From assembly GCF_009663395.1 (NCBI RefSeq), contig NZ_QKNW01000003.1, forward strand, positions 1 to 64,000: a stretch of 64,000 nt of DNA, written 5' to 3'. Of this stretch, positions 41,008 through 50,272 are shown piece by piece. This DNA is from Halosegnis longus (GTDB taxonomy: Archaea > Halobacteriota > Halobacteria > Halobacteriales > Haloarculaceae). A program made the position numbers and the translations under genes. A model generated the notes under the pieces. It ran no database searches. It had not been told where the DNA came from and was given only the letters and a program-made list of their open reading frames with translations. Each line of letters begins with the position of its first letter. The first letter of the stretch is position 1.

Positions 41008-44000
41008 TCACCCCCACGCGCCGAGCGTCGACTGTGACCCTTCGGTAATCGTCTCGTCCCAGTCTTGCCCCATCGTCACGAGGATACCATTCATTTTCCC
41101 ACGCAGCTCCTTCTCGACGATCTCGTCGAGATCGATGACGAACTCGTCCGGGAGTCGGTCCGGATTCTCGACAGCCAGTCCGTCGATCTCACGCCCGACC
41201 TCCGGTGGATCAGGTCGACCATCGATCGGGTAGTCTTCATACTCGTAGACCGCTGGGTACTCGTCACCGCGAACCTTCGCGATGGGCACCTTCTTCGGCT
41301 TCGACCCCTCGCCCAACTCCTCCCAGAGGAAGTGGTCGTTCGCGTATTTCGCTCCGCGGTACGTCGGCCCCGGTGTTGCTACGTAGCGCCCACCGTTGGC
41401 CTCGTCTGTCTCGGTCACCTCGTAGTTGCTGTCTGCCTCGAGTTCTTCTGTGTCCTTCCAGCCGTATTCATCGAGTGGCTTCGAGACACCCTTCGGTCTG
41501 GCGAGCTCCGATAGTGGTCGCTCACCGGTCTCGACCTCGTCGACGAGTTGGCGCAGGAACGGCTCGATATCATCGAGCGGGTCACTCGACAGCAGGATAT
41601 CCGTCAGTACCTGGAGCTGTGCCTCCTTCGTGATCGGGGCCGTGTCCGACCGGACGTATTCGAAGCCGGTGATGTCAACGTTGTCCGTTGGGGTGCTATC
41701 CGCTAACGGTCCATCCTCGTAGGTGCCGTAGTCGACGGTCTGCTCGTGTTTCAGCTCGCTCAGGTCGGCCGAATCAGCGAGGGCGTCACCCGGATACTCG
41801 TCGGCATCTGGCGTATCGAGCCACCCATCATCGTCATCCCAGACGAGATGTTGGGCGTACCGCTTCTGGACACCGGTCGTCTCTGGCTCATCGGCGTCGA
41901 GGTCCTGCATGTAGAACAGCCTGCTCGCGAGACTTTCGAGCTCGACTGCCAACTCGTGTTCATCTTCCGGTGCAAAGCCGAACCGCTCTTGGACGAACTC
42001 GTCATAGCTCACCTCGGTGAATTCGACCGCTTCCTGAGCCCACTCGTGTGCAGTCTTCAGGTCAGGCGCATTCGGGATCGACGTTGTGCAACTGTCTGTG
42101 TCCCCACCGACCAGTGTTGCATCATCGTCATAGTTGTCGTTGAGGTACTGCGTGAACTCATTGGCAGTGTGCTTGATAGTCATTCGACCAGCGAGGGTGA
42201 TACCCTCTGCAATCTTCCGGTTGTACAGACGGAATCCCTTCCCGCCTGCTGAGTTGCTGTCACCCAAAACACCGTAGACGCTCTGCCCGACCCACTGGAA
42301 GCGTCCATTTCGGCCTGCAAGCAGTGTATGATTATCCTCGACGGTGACACAGTAGACGCCATCGTCGCGGGTGGTTCGGCTCACCGACGTGTCAACAAGG
42401 AAACCGTCATTACTGTCTCTGATCGCGATTTCCCACGCTCCATCACGCTCGCCGACGCGTGGCTTCACACCAATCTCAACACAGAGTCGGACGAAATCGT
42501 CCTTCAACTGGTCGCTACTAGTGTAATAGATACCGTGGTCGTCACCATCGCCCAACATCATCGTCTCTAACAGCAGCTCCTTCTGGTCGTGTGAGGCTTC
42601 CGCAAAGACGAACTCTGGGATCTGCTTGTTCTTGCTTCCTGCACCACACAGTGAGTCGAACAGTTCTCCATAGATAGCAGACCCGATGCTGTATCCTTGT
42701 TCGTCGATAGACGGCTCTAATCCCATCCGCTTGTAGAGTGCATCAAGGCGCTCGCGCCCGATATCTGTCTCTTGGGCGATGTTCCACACAGCTGTCTCTT
42801 CTCCATCAGGCCAGTAGACACTACCTTCGGTGATGTGCCATCCGAGTAGCTCGATGAAGTCATCGCCATCGAACTGGTATGGTCGGAATGTCGACCCATT
42901 ACCACTAGGATGACACAGCCTGATGTCTGTCGACAGTTCCTCTAACGCCGACTGGTGTTGCTCGAACGTCTCACCAGCGAAGATGAACCCATAATGGTAG
43001 TTACTGCGCTTCTTTTCGCACCCATCTGGTAGTGATGAGCGGAATGCATGCCCGTGGCAGTCATACTCAGTAACGACATCGAACGACCCAGAGTCCAGGT
43101 GGTCGGTAATGTCAACTTCGTCGATCCCATCTCCATGGTTCATTTCCCAGTCATTGCATAGTTTGTAGTAGCCACCATCTTCGAGGTTGCCGGCCTCAAC
43201 GAAGTCGAACGTATCTGTACCGTGCTCACGGACCAACATTCTGTGGTTCGGCGTCACCTGGAAGTCGGTACGGACTGTGTCGATATCGACAAGGTCACCG
43301 TCATAGTCGTCGTATGCGTGAACGTCTGTGACCGGCTTTTGCTCTACTTCCTGCGTTTCAGGGTCGATGGAGTAGACCATGTCGCCGACAGACAACTCAC
43401 GGATATTGCTGACACCATCTGGTGTGATCACGTCTGTGTCAGGAGTGAAACAGTTGGTGACGCGTTTCACAGCCGAATATAGGTCCCCCGAGTAACGATA
43501 CTTGAGCTCGATGAGTTCGTCGATCGTATCTCGGATGAACGACTCGCTCACGTCTGGCTTCAGCACATACTCCCAGTCGATCTGCGCATCGAGCATCTCA
43601 CGAACGCCACCGCTCTGTGACTTGACACCCTTCACGTCGTCCGGATTGACATGGGCGGTCCCCTCAGGAACGTCCGATGGGTCAGTCGTCACGATGTACG
43701 GCTCACCCTTCGGGACGACAGCAAAGTCCCGATTGTCGACCGGGAACCTGTACACATCATCCTCTGTGTACTCCGAGGCGTCTAGTTCTTCGGGTCCACC
43801 AACAATCGTCTCCTCGCCCAGATTGAACATCGAGAGCGTGGACGGGTAGAGAGAACTGAGATCGGGGTATACGCAGTTCTTGTGGACTCCCGGAAGAACA
43901 TCGAAGACGTGGGCCCCATGATACACAGTCTCCTCGGGCTCCTCGTTCGTGGGCAACCCGAGCCCCTGTTCGTGGGCACGCCGGAGGAACAGCGTGTCGA

Positions 44001-45441
44001 GCATCGGGCCGTTGTTGTTACAGGTGTCGTACAGGGCCCCCGTCACGTCACGGAGATTCTCGTAGAGGCTGACGAGGCCGGTCTCCGACTCGATCTCCTC
44101 GGTCGCCTGTGTGTCACGGATCGAGTAGACGAGGAACTCGATCGGCTCCTCACGGCGTGCCTCATCGAGCTCGTCACCGTCGATCCCAATCTTCCCGACA
44201 CCGAGCTCTGCTTCGGCAACAGCATCGAGCCCGTAGGACGGCAACTGACGGGACTGCGTCTTCTTGTAGGCATCGAGCATATCGAGCGTCGACCGGCCAG
44301 AAATCTGATAGCCGACCTCCTCGTTGCCGTTGTACTCGTCTTTCCAGACACCAGGCACCGCGTCACCGACCGACCAGTTCGTGATCCCCCGCGCCTGGAC
44401 CTGATACGAGCGAGAGATCATGTACGGATGGTCGAAGTAGTCGGAGTTCCACCCCGTCACGATGTCCGGGTCGATGGCGTCGAACCATCGGTGGAAGTCG
44501 TCCAACATCGCCGTCTCGTTGTCGAAGATGTGGACATGTTCACGCCCGATGTCGGCATCGAACCGTTCGTTTGCACCCGCAACGACGTCATCGACCAGCT
44601 CATCTTCGTCGGGCCACGCCTGATGTGAGAGTGCCCACAGATGCAGCTGGTCCTCGTAGCTATCGTGTGCAGACACAGCAGTGATCGGCTTGCGAGCGCG
44701 CTCTGGATCGGGAACGCCACCACCATCGGTCTTCACCTCGATATCGTACGTACACACACGTGCGCTCACATCGGGAGCCTCGGTCGGGCTGATCTCCTGT
44801 GTCGTCGCCGGCGCTCCAGTCTCGTCGACAGGGCAGTTGTGGTACGTGAAGCTGTCACCCTCGGTCGGCACCTCGAGTCCGCGGTAGATCTCCGTCGAGA
44901 TCAGGAATCTCCGGACGAACGGAACGTCGCCCTCGAAGTCGTCGTCGATAGCGTCGCGCAGCGGGTCGTGACGCCCACTCTGTGACCCAACGTGTGATGG
45001 CTCGATGGCGTAGATGGTCGCCTGTGCGTCGCCTCCAAGCGTCTCGCTCGGGTCGTCAGTGTGAACGACGGGTGTGTCACCAGCCTCGCTGAGAATCTCG
45101 GCGATCACCTCGGGGCTCGTATCCGGCTCGACCGCGTCGATGATCGTGTGCCAGTCAGTCTCGCGAAGGTCCGTCTCGACGGCGTACACACGCCGGTCGT
45201 TGAGAACGTGCAGTGGGTCGGCAGCGAAGGCGGATGCCAGCGTGTGGAAGTACGGTCGAAATCCACTGACGGTGATGTTACGTAGTGTCCCATCCGCCCG
45301 CCGACACCGAAGGTACACCTCTGGTGTAGGAATGCGGTACCCACTCTCGACCACCTCCGAGTGTGCGTCGATCAACAGTAGCGACTCCGTGGTATCTGGA
45401 GCCTGTGAAACAGTCTCTCCAACTGATGCGCCTAAATCCAT
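41008..45441 (-). CDS. B-family DNA polymerase with intein
   Basis: 1477 residues. Exonuclease motifs: CTYDIEVKTD (~232), NSDYFDHPYM (~332), YSIRDTQA (~438). Polymerase motif A VYPDLSSLYPS (~520); motif B is KRVTN | SVYG, split by a 390-residue intein (residues 664-1053); motif C VGGDTDS (~1111). After splicing it is a 1087-residue proofreading replicative polymerase. ATG 45441 abuts CTGTCGC. The intein is at the standard motif B (pol-a) site, so the gene is non-functional unless spliced. Codon use is uniform outside the intein, which is slightly more AT-rich. Confidence 0.93.
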   Translation of the reverse strand: MDLGASVGETVSQAPDTTESLLLIDAHSEVVESGYRIPTPEVYLRCRRADGTLRNITVSGFRPYFHTLASAFAADPLHVLNDRRVYAVETDLRETDWHTIIDAVEPDTSPEVIAEILSEAGDTPVVHTDDPSETLGGDAQATIYAIEPSHVGSQSGRHDPLRDAIDDDFEGDVPFVRRFLISTEIYRGLEVPTEGDSFTYHNCPVDETGAPATTQEISPTEAPDVSARVCTYDIEVKTDGGGVPDPERARKPITAVSAHDSYEDQLHLWALSHQAWPDEDELVDDVVAGANERFDADIGREHVHIFDNETAMLDDFHRWFDAIDPDIVTGWNSDYFDHPYMISRSYQVQARGITNWSVGDAVPGVWKDEYNGNEEVGYQISGRSTLDMLDAYKKTQSRQLPSYGLDAVAEAELGVGKIGIDGDELDEARREEPIEFLVYSIRDTQATEEIESETGLVSLYENLRDVTGALYDTCNNNGPMLDTLFLRRAHEQGLGLPTNEEPEETVYHGAHVFDVLPGVHKNCVYPDLSSLYPSTLSMFNLGEETIVGGPEELDASEYTEDDVYRFPVDNRDFAVVPKGEPYIVTTDPSDVPEGTAHVNPDDVKGVKSQSGGVREMLDAQIDWEYVLKPDVSESFIRDTIDELIELKYRYSGDLYSAVKRVTNCFTPDTDVITPDGVSNIRELSVGDMVYSIDPETQEVEQKPVTDVHAYDDYDGDLVDIDTVRTDFQVTPNHRMLVREHGTDTFDFVEAGNLEDGGYYKLCNDWEMNHGDGIDEVDITDHLDSGSFDVVTEYDCHGHAFRSSLPDGCEKKRSNYHYGFIFAGETFEQHQSALEELSTDIRLCHPSGNGSTFRPYQFDGDDFIELLGWHITEGSVYWPDGEETAVWNIAQETDIGRERLDALYKRMGLEPSIDEQGYSIGSAIYGELFDSLCGAGSKNKQIPEFVFAEASHDQKELLLETMMLGDGDDHGIYYTSSDQLKDDFVRLCVEIGVKPRVGERDGAWEIAIRDSNDGFLVDTSVSRTTRDDGVYCVTVEDNHTLLAGRNGRFQWVGQSVYGVLGDSNSAGGKGFRLYNRKIAEGITLAGRMTIKHTANEFTQYLNDNYDDDATLVGGDTDSCTTSIPNAPDLKTAHEWAQEAVEFTEVSYDEFVQERFGFAPEDEHELAVELESLASRLFYMQDLDADEPETTGVQKRYAQHLVWDDDDGWLDTPDADEYPGDALADSADLSELKHEQTVDYGTYEDGPLADSTPTDNVDITGFEYVRSDTAPITKEAQLQVLTDILLSSDPLDDIEPFLRQLVDEVETGERPLSELARPKGVSKPLDEYGWKDTEELEADSNYEVTETDEANGGRYVATPGPTYRGAKYANDHFLWEELGEGSKPKKVPIAKVRGDEYPAVYEYEDYPIDGRPDPPEVGREIDGLAVENPDRLPDEFVIDLDEIVEKELRGKMNGILVTMGQDWDETITEGSQSTLGAWG
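42283..43452 (-). mobile_element. Intein with LAGLIDADG homing endonuclease in PolB
   Basis: 390 residues from Cys (CFTPDTDVITPDG) to a terminal VGQ, followed by Ser. Block A and block B (FQVTPNHRML with TxxH) are present. Two dodecapeptide-type motifs, LLGWHITEG and MMLGDGDD, mark a LAGLIDADG (DOD) endonuclease. Block F reads VEDNHTLLAG. The last residue is Gln, not Asn, and the penultimate one is Gly, not His; Gln-ending inteins are known but rare. Inserts between Asn and Ser of polymerase motif B. Confidence 0.9.
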
Positions 45442-45725
45442 GCGACAGTGTCTGTCCCGATGGCAGACTGAGCGCCTCTGACAGCATCAACCGTACTGAC
45501 GTAACGTACAAGAACCTATCGACTATCTATTCACCATCGGACAAATCGGTAGTGGACTGGTCTCCATGAACCGAGTCCGTCCTCACCGATGCTTCCCCTC
45601 AGGAAGGCCCAACACAGGCCTGGCTTGGCACGTCCACACAACGTCGCGCTGGAGCCACCCAACGGTCAGTTGCCGGGACGCAGTCTGTTGTATGCAAGCG
45701 ATGTTCTTGAAGATTGGGGAATCGG
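45442..45725. other. Leader region of the polymerase gene, no gene seen
   Basis: 284 bases with no convincing open frame. A GTCTG/CAGAC stem lies near the polymerase start, and TATA-like ACGTACAAGAACC near 45500. A rightward open frame across 45589-45897 is judged antisense to the next gene. Confidence 0.5.
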
Positions 45726-46208
45726 CTACGTTGGGTCGCTTGTTGAGACAGTAATCGCGATGTCGAATGTCGTCTGTGATGGTGTGAAGACGATATCTGC
45801 ACCCATCATGACGGTCGCGAACGTTGTTGTTTCGAGTCGTGGGGCACGCGGACCACTGACAGGTCGCTTCGATTCGAGCTGTGCTGTTGTTTCATAGGAT
45901 GCGGTAAGCCCGACCGAGATGACTCTGCCATGGACAGCTGTGTACTGGTCGATGAGTTGGACTGCTGGCGTCGTCGCTGCAAGTGTGTCCAGTTCGATAT
46001 CGTCACCGTCGAAGCGCAGTCCATCCTGGATCGTATACATGATCTCATGGACCTTTTCAGTACAGCAGTAGTCCAGGAGCTCGGAGCTGAACGAGTCGAT
46101 CGGGCTTCCCGCAGAGAATGAGACGAGTTCACGACCGTTGGTATCGGTCTCTGCAGCCATGTCAGTCGCGTATTCGTATTGCGTTTCTGGATCTGGCGGG
46201 AACGACAT
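45726..46208 (-). CDS. Unrecognised protein
   Basis: 160 residues from ATG 46208 behind CGTCGC. Beta-rich, Thr/Ala-rich: VSFSAGSPIDSFSSELL, TAVHGRVISVGLTASYE, ADIVFTPSQTTFDIAITV. Two adjacent Cys (DYCCTEK). No family recognised; composition resembles structural more than enzymatic proteins. Confidence 0.6.
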   Translation of the reverse strand: MSFPPDPETQYEYATDMAAETDTNGRELVSFSAGSPIDSFSSELLDYCCTEKVHEIMYTIQDGLRFDGDDIELDTLAATTPAVQLIDQYTAVHGRVISVGLTASYETTAQLESKRPVSGPRAPRLETTTFATVMMGADIVFTPSQTTFDIAITVSTSDPT

Positions 46209-46358
46209 GCGACGAGTGGCCGGTCCGACACCGACCACACGGGTACCTCATGGGGCTAAAGTGGTTCGTGACACAGTTCCGGCGCTGTACGACAGGCCGA
46301 GTAGCGTTCGGCCAGACGCAGTAGCTTCCATCGCCCACCCGTTCCGGCAGGCTTTGTG

Positions 46359-46375
46359 TTGCCCGTGAGGGGCAA
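46359..46375. other. Perfect hairpin near the tRNA-like element
   Basis: TTGCCC (46359-46364) pairs with GGGCAA (46370-46375) with a five-base loop. It lies downstream of the tRNA-like element on the leftward strand and may end or stabilise that transcript. Confidence 0.45.
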
Positions 46376-46416
46376 TGCAGTGACTCGACCATAGGCAAGT
46401 GCCCGTAGGCCGAAGT

Positions 46417-46471
46417 CCAGACCAGGGAGTCGAACCCTCGCCCACGGCGGGCGTTCCGTGTGTAGTCTGGT
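46417..46471 (-). ncRNA. tRNA-like remnant (acceptor, variable arm, T-arm)
   Basis: On the minus strand, CCAGAC pairs with GTCTGG as an acceptor-like stem. Between them lie CGCCC/GGGCG, like a long variable arm, and AGGG-TTCGACT-CCCT, a canonical T-arm. D-arm and anticodon arm are absent and the element is only 55 nt, so it is not a working tRNA. It looks like a deleted long-variable-arm tRNA (Leu or Ser type) or a tRNA mimic. TGTCGC lies immediately before its 5' end. Confidence 0.5.
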
Positions 46472-46488
46472 GCGACAGTGGACTGCAG

Positions 46489-47088
46489 TCAGTTGCCGAG
46501 TGCGCCGAACGTCTCCTCGATATCGGTGACGCGTGCTTCGATGTCGTCGACGCGCTCGACGACGGCAGCAACCTGCGCTTCGAGGTCGTCCATGCGTTCC
46601 TCGACGATCGACTCCAACTCGGCTTCGAGATCGTCGAAGCTCTCCCCATCGACCGACACCGCGATCTCGAAGTCTGGATCGGCGGAAGCCTCGCGTGTGG
46701 TCCGAGGCTGTAGCTCGTCTGGACGAGACTGGACAGCGTCGGGCTGGACGCCTCCCTCGCCAGACTCCTCTTGTGCTGCAAGCTCAGCGAGTTCGTCCTG
46801 GCCTGACTGTGCATCCGATTCGTCTGGCTCTGCTACTGGCTCACCACGGAGCACTCGTTGGAGGTTGCGGAGACCCTCCTTTGCCTGCCTCTTGAACATT
46901 TGATCACCATCTGGACCGCCGGGGTGGCCGACGACGAAGCCTTTCTCCTCCCCGGAATCGTCAGTTGCGACAACCTTCACAGCAGTCTCCGGGCCAGCTG
47001 TCTGGTGACTCTCCACGCGATCGATGTCGATCTCGAGGAAGTCAGCCTGACTCTCGACAGTGTCCTTGACTGAGTTGATGTCCACCAT
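46489..47088 (-). CDS. Acidic protein with C-terminal coiled coil
   Basis: 199 residues from ATG 47088, fixed by CGTCGC directly upstream. N-terminal domain VKDTVESQADFLEIDIDRVE and KGFVVGHPGGPDGDQMFKR; the end (LEAELESIVEERMDDLEAQ, then VVERVDDIEARVTDIEETF) is a clear heptad coiled coil, probably trimeric or dimeric. Function unknown. Confidence 0.65.
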   Translation of the reverse strand: MVDINSVKDTVESQADFLEIDIDRVESHQTAGPETAVKVVATDDSGEEKGFVVGHPGGPDGDQMFKRQAKEGLRNLQRVLRGEPVAEPDESDAQSGQDELAELAAQEESGEGGVQPDAVQSRPDELQPRTTREASADPDFEIAVSVDGESFDDLEAELESIVEERMDDLEAQVAAVVERVDDIEARVTDIEETFGALGN

Positions 47089-47118
47089 GCGACGAGACGG
47101 TGTGTGTTCAGACAGCGG

Positions 47119-47139
47119 GCTGTGGGATACTCCCACAGC
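47119..47139. other. Perfect 9-bp hairpin between divergent genes
   Basis: GCTGTGGGA (47119-47127) and TCCCACAGC (47131-47139) with a three-base loop. As a near-palindrome it could be an operator for a dimeric regulator of the two divergent genes, or an RNA hairpin in the leftward leader. Confidence 0.5.
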
Positions 47140-47335
47140 GTCCACCCACGTGCAACCGATGTGGACCGGGCATCCACACTCACACGTACATTCTTGACGC
47201 ACTTGTATATTGGGGGAACCATACCGGCCTAAGGCGTCCGTCCCGACTACCGATTGGGTGCCCGCAACTGGCCGGGGGCGTGTGGTTTTTACTCCCCCAG
47301 CGAGTAAACTCGTTTCCGTAAGGAACATCTTGACC
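47140..47335 (+). promoter_or_regulatory. Promoter region of the ribonucleotide reductase gene
   Basis: TATA-like GTGGTTTTTACTC lies at about 47283-47293, 45 bases before ATG 47336, and TTGTATATTGGGGG at about 47203-47216 may serve either direction. GAGT/ACTC forms a tiny stem at 47302-47311. I see no B12-riboswitch-like B12 box. Confidence 0.45.
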
Positions 47336-49807
47336 ATGTCAGCAGAACCTACACTAACTGTCCCAACCCTCTCCGAGGATCCCGATGCACCGACTGAAGA
47401 ACGACTCACTCCCAACGTCATTCACGGGCTGGTCGACCGGTATGCCCAGTATGACGAGAACGGCGAGGTGATGGAAGACTGGGATGATATCTTCCATCGC
47501 GTTGCCAAGAATATCGCCGTAGCAGATGCGATTCACTCCACCGAGACCGTCTACGTCGAGTCTGACGTACTCGCCGACTGGGTCGACCGTGTCGACTGGG
47601 ACGACCAGAAGGAAGTCGACCCGCGAGAGCGCTTCTTCGCACGATCGAGTGCCGACTCGATTGTCGACGGTGGAACCGTCCGGCACGAGCTCGTCGAAGA
47701 GCTTGGCCCGTACGTGTCTGCCGAGAACCTTCGCGAGTATCTTCCCGCAACGGTCGAGCAAACGTTCGATGCCCAACGTGAGCGGTATGAAGAGCTCATG
47801 CGTGCGCGACGATTTATGCCGAACTCGCCGACGCTGATGAACGCTGGCACGGAACTCCAGCAACTCTCTGCCTGTTTCGTCGACTCGCCGACTGACGACC
47901 TGACCGATATCGGGCAGACGCAGACCGAAGCAGCCGAGATCTTCCACTCTGGTGGAGGCATGGGATATGCCTTCCACAACCTCCGTCCAAACGGAGCGAT
48001 GGTATCCCGTGTCGGTGAATCGTCCGGGCCGATGCCGTTCATGAATGTCTTCAATGCGAACTGCGGTGCAATCCAGCAGGGCGGACGTCGCCGTGGTGCC
48101 CAGATGGGCATCATGCACGTGCAGCACCCGGACATCGGGCGCTTCGTGACTGCCAAGCGTGACGAAGATTCCCTCTCGAACTTCAACATCTCGGTCGGCA
48201 TCACCGGAGAGTTCCGCACGGCAGTCGAGAACGACGAACAGTACGTCCTCTACGACCCAGAGTCGGGGCTCCTCTCTGAGAACCCACGCGCACAGGATGC
48301 GCTCGTCGAGATGCTCCACTTCTACGATCCTGAGTTCGAAGACGCCTGGAACGACGAGCGTGACAAGCCCGGGATGGGCCTCGACGGGAAGGTCGTGAAG
48401 GAGAACTTCTGGCGCGACCACCAGGAGAAGATGCAGGACCCAGAGGCGTTCGATCAGTTCCGCGATCGGATCAACATCGAGGAAGGAGAACCACTCACGC
48501 TCCCGGCTCGATTCATCTGGCGCTGCATGATCGACGGGGCCCACAACAACGGTGAGCCGGGCCTGTTCAACATCGAGTACACGAACGAAGAGCACAGCTT
48601 CGACATCGATGAACACCCAGAGATGGCTGTTCACGCCACGAATCCGTGTGGTGAGCAGCCGTTGATGGACTACGAAGCATGCAATCTCGCACACGTCAAT
48701 CTCTCGCTGCTGGCCAAACCCGACCGACCGATGTGGTCGGAGTTCGACGTGGACGCATACAACTCGACCGAGGAAGCCATCTCGCACTACGTCGAGGAGA
48801 GCGTCGAGGTCGACCGGCTGCGTGCGATTTCACAGGACGGGACGCGATTCCTCGACAACGTCGTGACGATGTCACGGTTCCCGCTTCCAGAGATCGAGGA
48901 AACGGTCCGGTCGAACCGGAAGATCGGGCTCGGCCTGATGGGCTTCGCACAGCTGTGTGTCCAGCTGGGAATCGAGTACGGGAGCGGAGCGTCGTACGCC
49001 CTCGCATCCGAGTTGATGCGACGTATCGACCTCGCTGGAACCGAGCAGTCGACGCAGCTCGCAGCCGAGCGTGGTGTCTTCGAGAACTACGAGCAGTCGA
49101 AGTACGCCGACCTGGAGTCTCACCCCGAGTGGGCAACAACCCACGCCCATCAGTACATGGGCGAAGTCGACAGTGAGCTCCCTCTCCGTAACCGTGCGAT
49201 TACGACGATCGCGCCGACCGGGACGACCTCGATGATCGGTGACACGTCGGGTGGCTGTGAGCCGATCTACAACGTTGCCTACTACAAGAACGTCTCCGAC
49301 GATGTCCAGGGCGACGAGATGCTCGTCGAGTTCGACGACTACTTCCTCGAGACGCTGGAGGCGAATGACCTCGATGTCGATGCCATCAAGCAGGAGGCAG
49401 AGACGCTGATGGAGAACAACGAGTTCGACGGCCCGTCGGATCTTTCGACCGTGCCTGACGAACTCGCCAGCGCGTTCACGACGACTGCAGAGCTCTCGCC
49501 AGAACAGCATCTCCGCATCCAGGATGCGTTCCAGGCCTTCTGTGACTCGGGCATCTCGAAGACGTGTAACCTTCCGAATGACGCGACCGTCGACGACGTT
49601 GAGGATGCATATCTCCTCGCGCTCGAGCTCGACGTGAAGGGCATGACCGTCTACCGTGACGGCTCGCGAGAGAATCAGGTCCTCACGACCCGACAGGACA
49701 ACAAGCTCGATGATGAAGATGCAGAGCTCATCGAGGAGGTCGAGGAGGCGCTGGCGGACGATGATGACGACGACGTTCGCGAGCAGCTCGCACAGCTGGC
49801 TAGCTAA
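47336..49807 (+). CDS. nrdJ: Class II ribonucleotide reductase
   Basis: 823 residues from ATG 47336; a longer frame upstream is non-coding leader. Core signatures: RRFMPNSPTLMNAG, LQQLSACFVDS (redox Cys), IFHSGGGMGYAF, NPCGEQPLMDYEACNLAHV with the radical Cys, APTGTTSMIGDTSGG and KGMTVYRDGSREN near the end. This is the adenosylcobalamin-dependent class, which needs no separate beta subunit. It makes dNTPs for replication with ThyX and the kinase nearby. The usual C-terminal zinc/thiol tail is missing: the protein ends in an acidic stretch (LADDDDDDVREQLAQL), and a matching tail may be encoded at 50272. Confidence 0.92.
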   Translation: MSAEPTLTVPTLSEDPDAPTEERLTPNVIHGLVDRYAQYDENGEVMEDWDDIFHRVAKNIAVADAIHSTETVYVESDVLADWVDRVDWDDQKEVDPRERFFARSSADSIVDGGTVRHELVEELGPYVSAENLREYLPATVEQTFDAQRERYEELMRARRFMPNSPTLMNAGTELQQLSACFVDSPTDDLTDIGQTQTEAAEIFHSGGGMGYAFHNLRPNGAMVSRVGESSGPMPFMNVFNANCGAIQQGGRRRGAQMGIMHVQHPDIGRFVTAKRDEDSLSNFNISVGITGEFRTAVENDEQYVLYDPESGLLSENPRAQDALVEMLHFYDPEFEDAWNDERDKPGMGLDGKVVKENFWRDHQEKMQDPEAFDQFRDRINIEEGEPLTLPARFIWRCMIDGAHNNGEPGLFNIEYTNEEHSFDIDEHPEMAVHATNPCGEQPLMDYEACNLAHVNLSLLAKPDRPMWSEFDVDAYNSTEEAISHYVEESVEVDRLRAISQDGTRFLDNVVTMSRFPLPEIEETVRSNRKIGLGLMGFAQLCVQLGIEYGSGASYALASELMRRIDLAGTEQSTQLAAERGVFENYEQSKYADLESHPEWATTHAHQYMGEVDSELPLRNRAITTIAPTGTTSMIGDTSGGCEPIYNVAYYKNVSDDVQGDEMLVEFDDYFLETLEANDLDVDAIKQEAETLMENNEFDGPSDLSTVPDELASAFTTTAELSPEQHLRIQDAFQAFCDSGISKTCNLPNDATVDDVEDAYLLALELDVKGMTVYRDGSRENQVLTTRQDNKLDDEDAELIEEVEEALADDDDDDVREQLAQLAS

Positions 49808-49865
49808 GCCACGCTGACTGCGACCGACGTATCGTGCAGTACTGACATTCGCTGTTCACTCGCAG

Positions 49866-49882
49866 GCCAATCGCTGATTGGC
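49866..49882 (+). other. Perfect hairpin downstream of nrdJ
   Basis: GCCAATC (49866-49872) pairs with GATTGGC (49876-49882) around GCT. No T-run follows. It may attenuate read-through from nrdJ into the zinc-protein genes. Confidence 0.45.
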
Positions 49883-49900
49883 ATCCACCATACCCCATAC

Positions 49901-50272
49901 ATGAGTACCGACGTGACTACAGATGAAGTGAGTATCGACCCGAATCAAGCAACCATCAGTGAGCTCGAAGCCGACCTCGAATCGACCGAGCTCACTGCAG
50001 CCGAACTGGCCGACATCGCAGCCCTCGAAGAAGCAGGCAAGAACCGAACTGGCGCACTCGAGGCGATCGAAGCGACCGAGCCGGTGGCCGAGACGCCTGA
50101 CGAGCAGTCCGACGCTGGCGAGACGGCGCGAGTCTTCACCCTCCAGGGAGGCGAGTATCGCGTGAACTGTCCGAACTGCTCGACGCCCAATCCCATTCCG
50201 ACGGACACGGCCCCCTGTGTTGGCTGTGGAGCGGAGTTCGAGATCGACGCAGTCCCAGCGGGTGATGCCTGA
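49901..50272 (+). CDS. Helical protein with C-terminal zinc ribbon
   Basis: 123 residues. N-terminal helical part resembles a small HhH/Rho-N-type unit (ATISELEADLESTELTAAEL, then IAALEEAGKNRTGALEAI). The C-terminus has NCPNCSTPNPIPTDTAPCVG and CGAEF, a zinc ribbon. The first codons contain a 19/20-base match to the P2 leader block. Overlaps the next gene by one base (TGATG). Confidence 0.65.
   Translation: MSTDVTTDEVSIDPNQATISELEADLESTELTAAELADIAALEEAGKNRTGALEAIEATEPVAETPDEQSDAGETARVFTLQGGEYRVNCPNCSTPNPIPTDTAPCVGCGAEFEIDAVPAGDA

Noticed and set aside
45589-45897. Rightward 102-codon gene
   Set aside because: It overlaps the leftward 45726-46208 gene, whose start carries the TGTCGC motif, and the product is not acidic.
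46417-46471. Functional tRNA gene
   Set aside because: No D-arm or anticodon arm fits, total length is 55 nt, and the T-stem closing pair is a G-G mismatch; kept only as a tRNA-like remnant.
47089-47335. Cobalamin riboswitch before nrdJ
   Set aside because: I see no B12-box-like sequence or the long multi-stem layout; only a short hairpin and TATA-like sites.
47354-48787. 477-codon open frame antisense to nrdJ
   Set aside because: Same mirror effect; nrdJ motifs on the plus strand are unambiguous.
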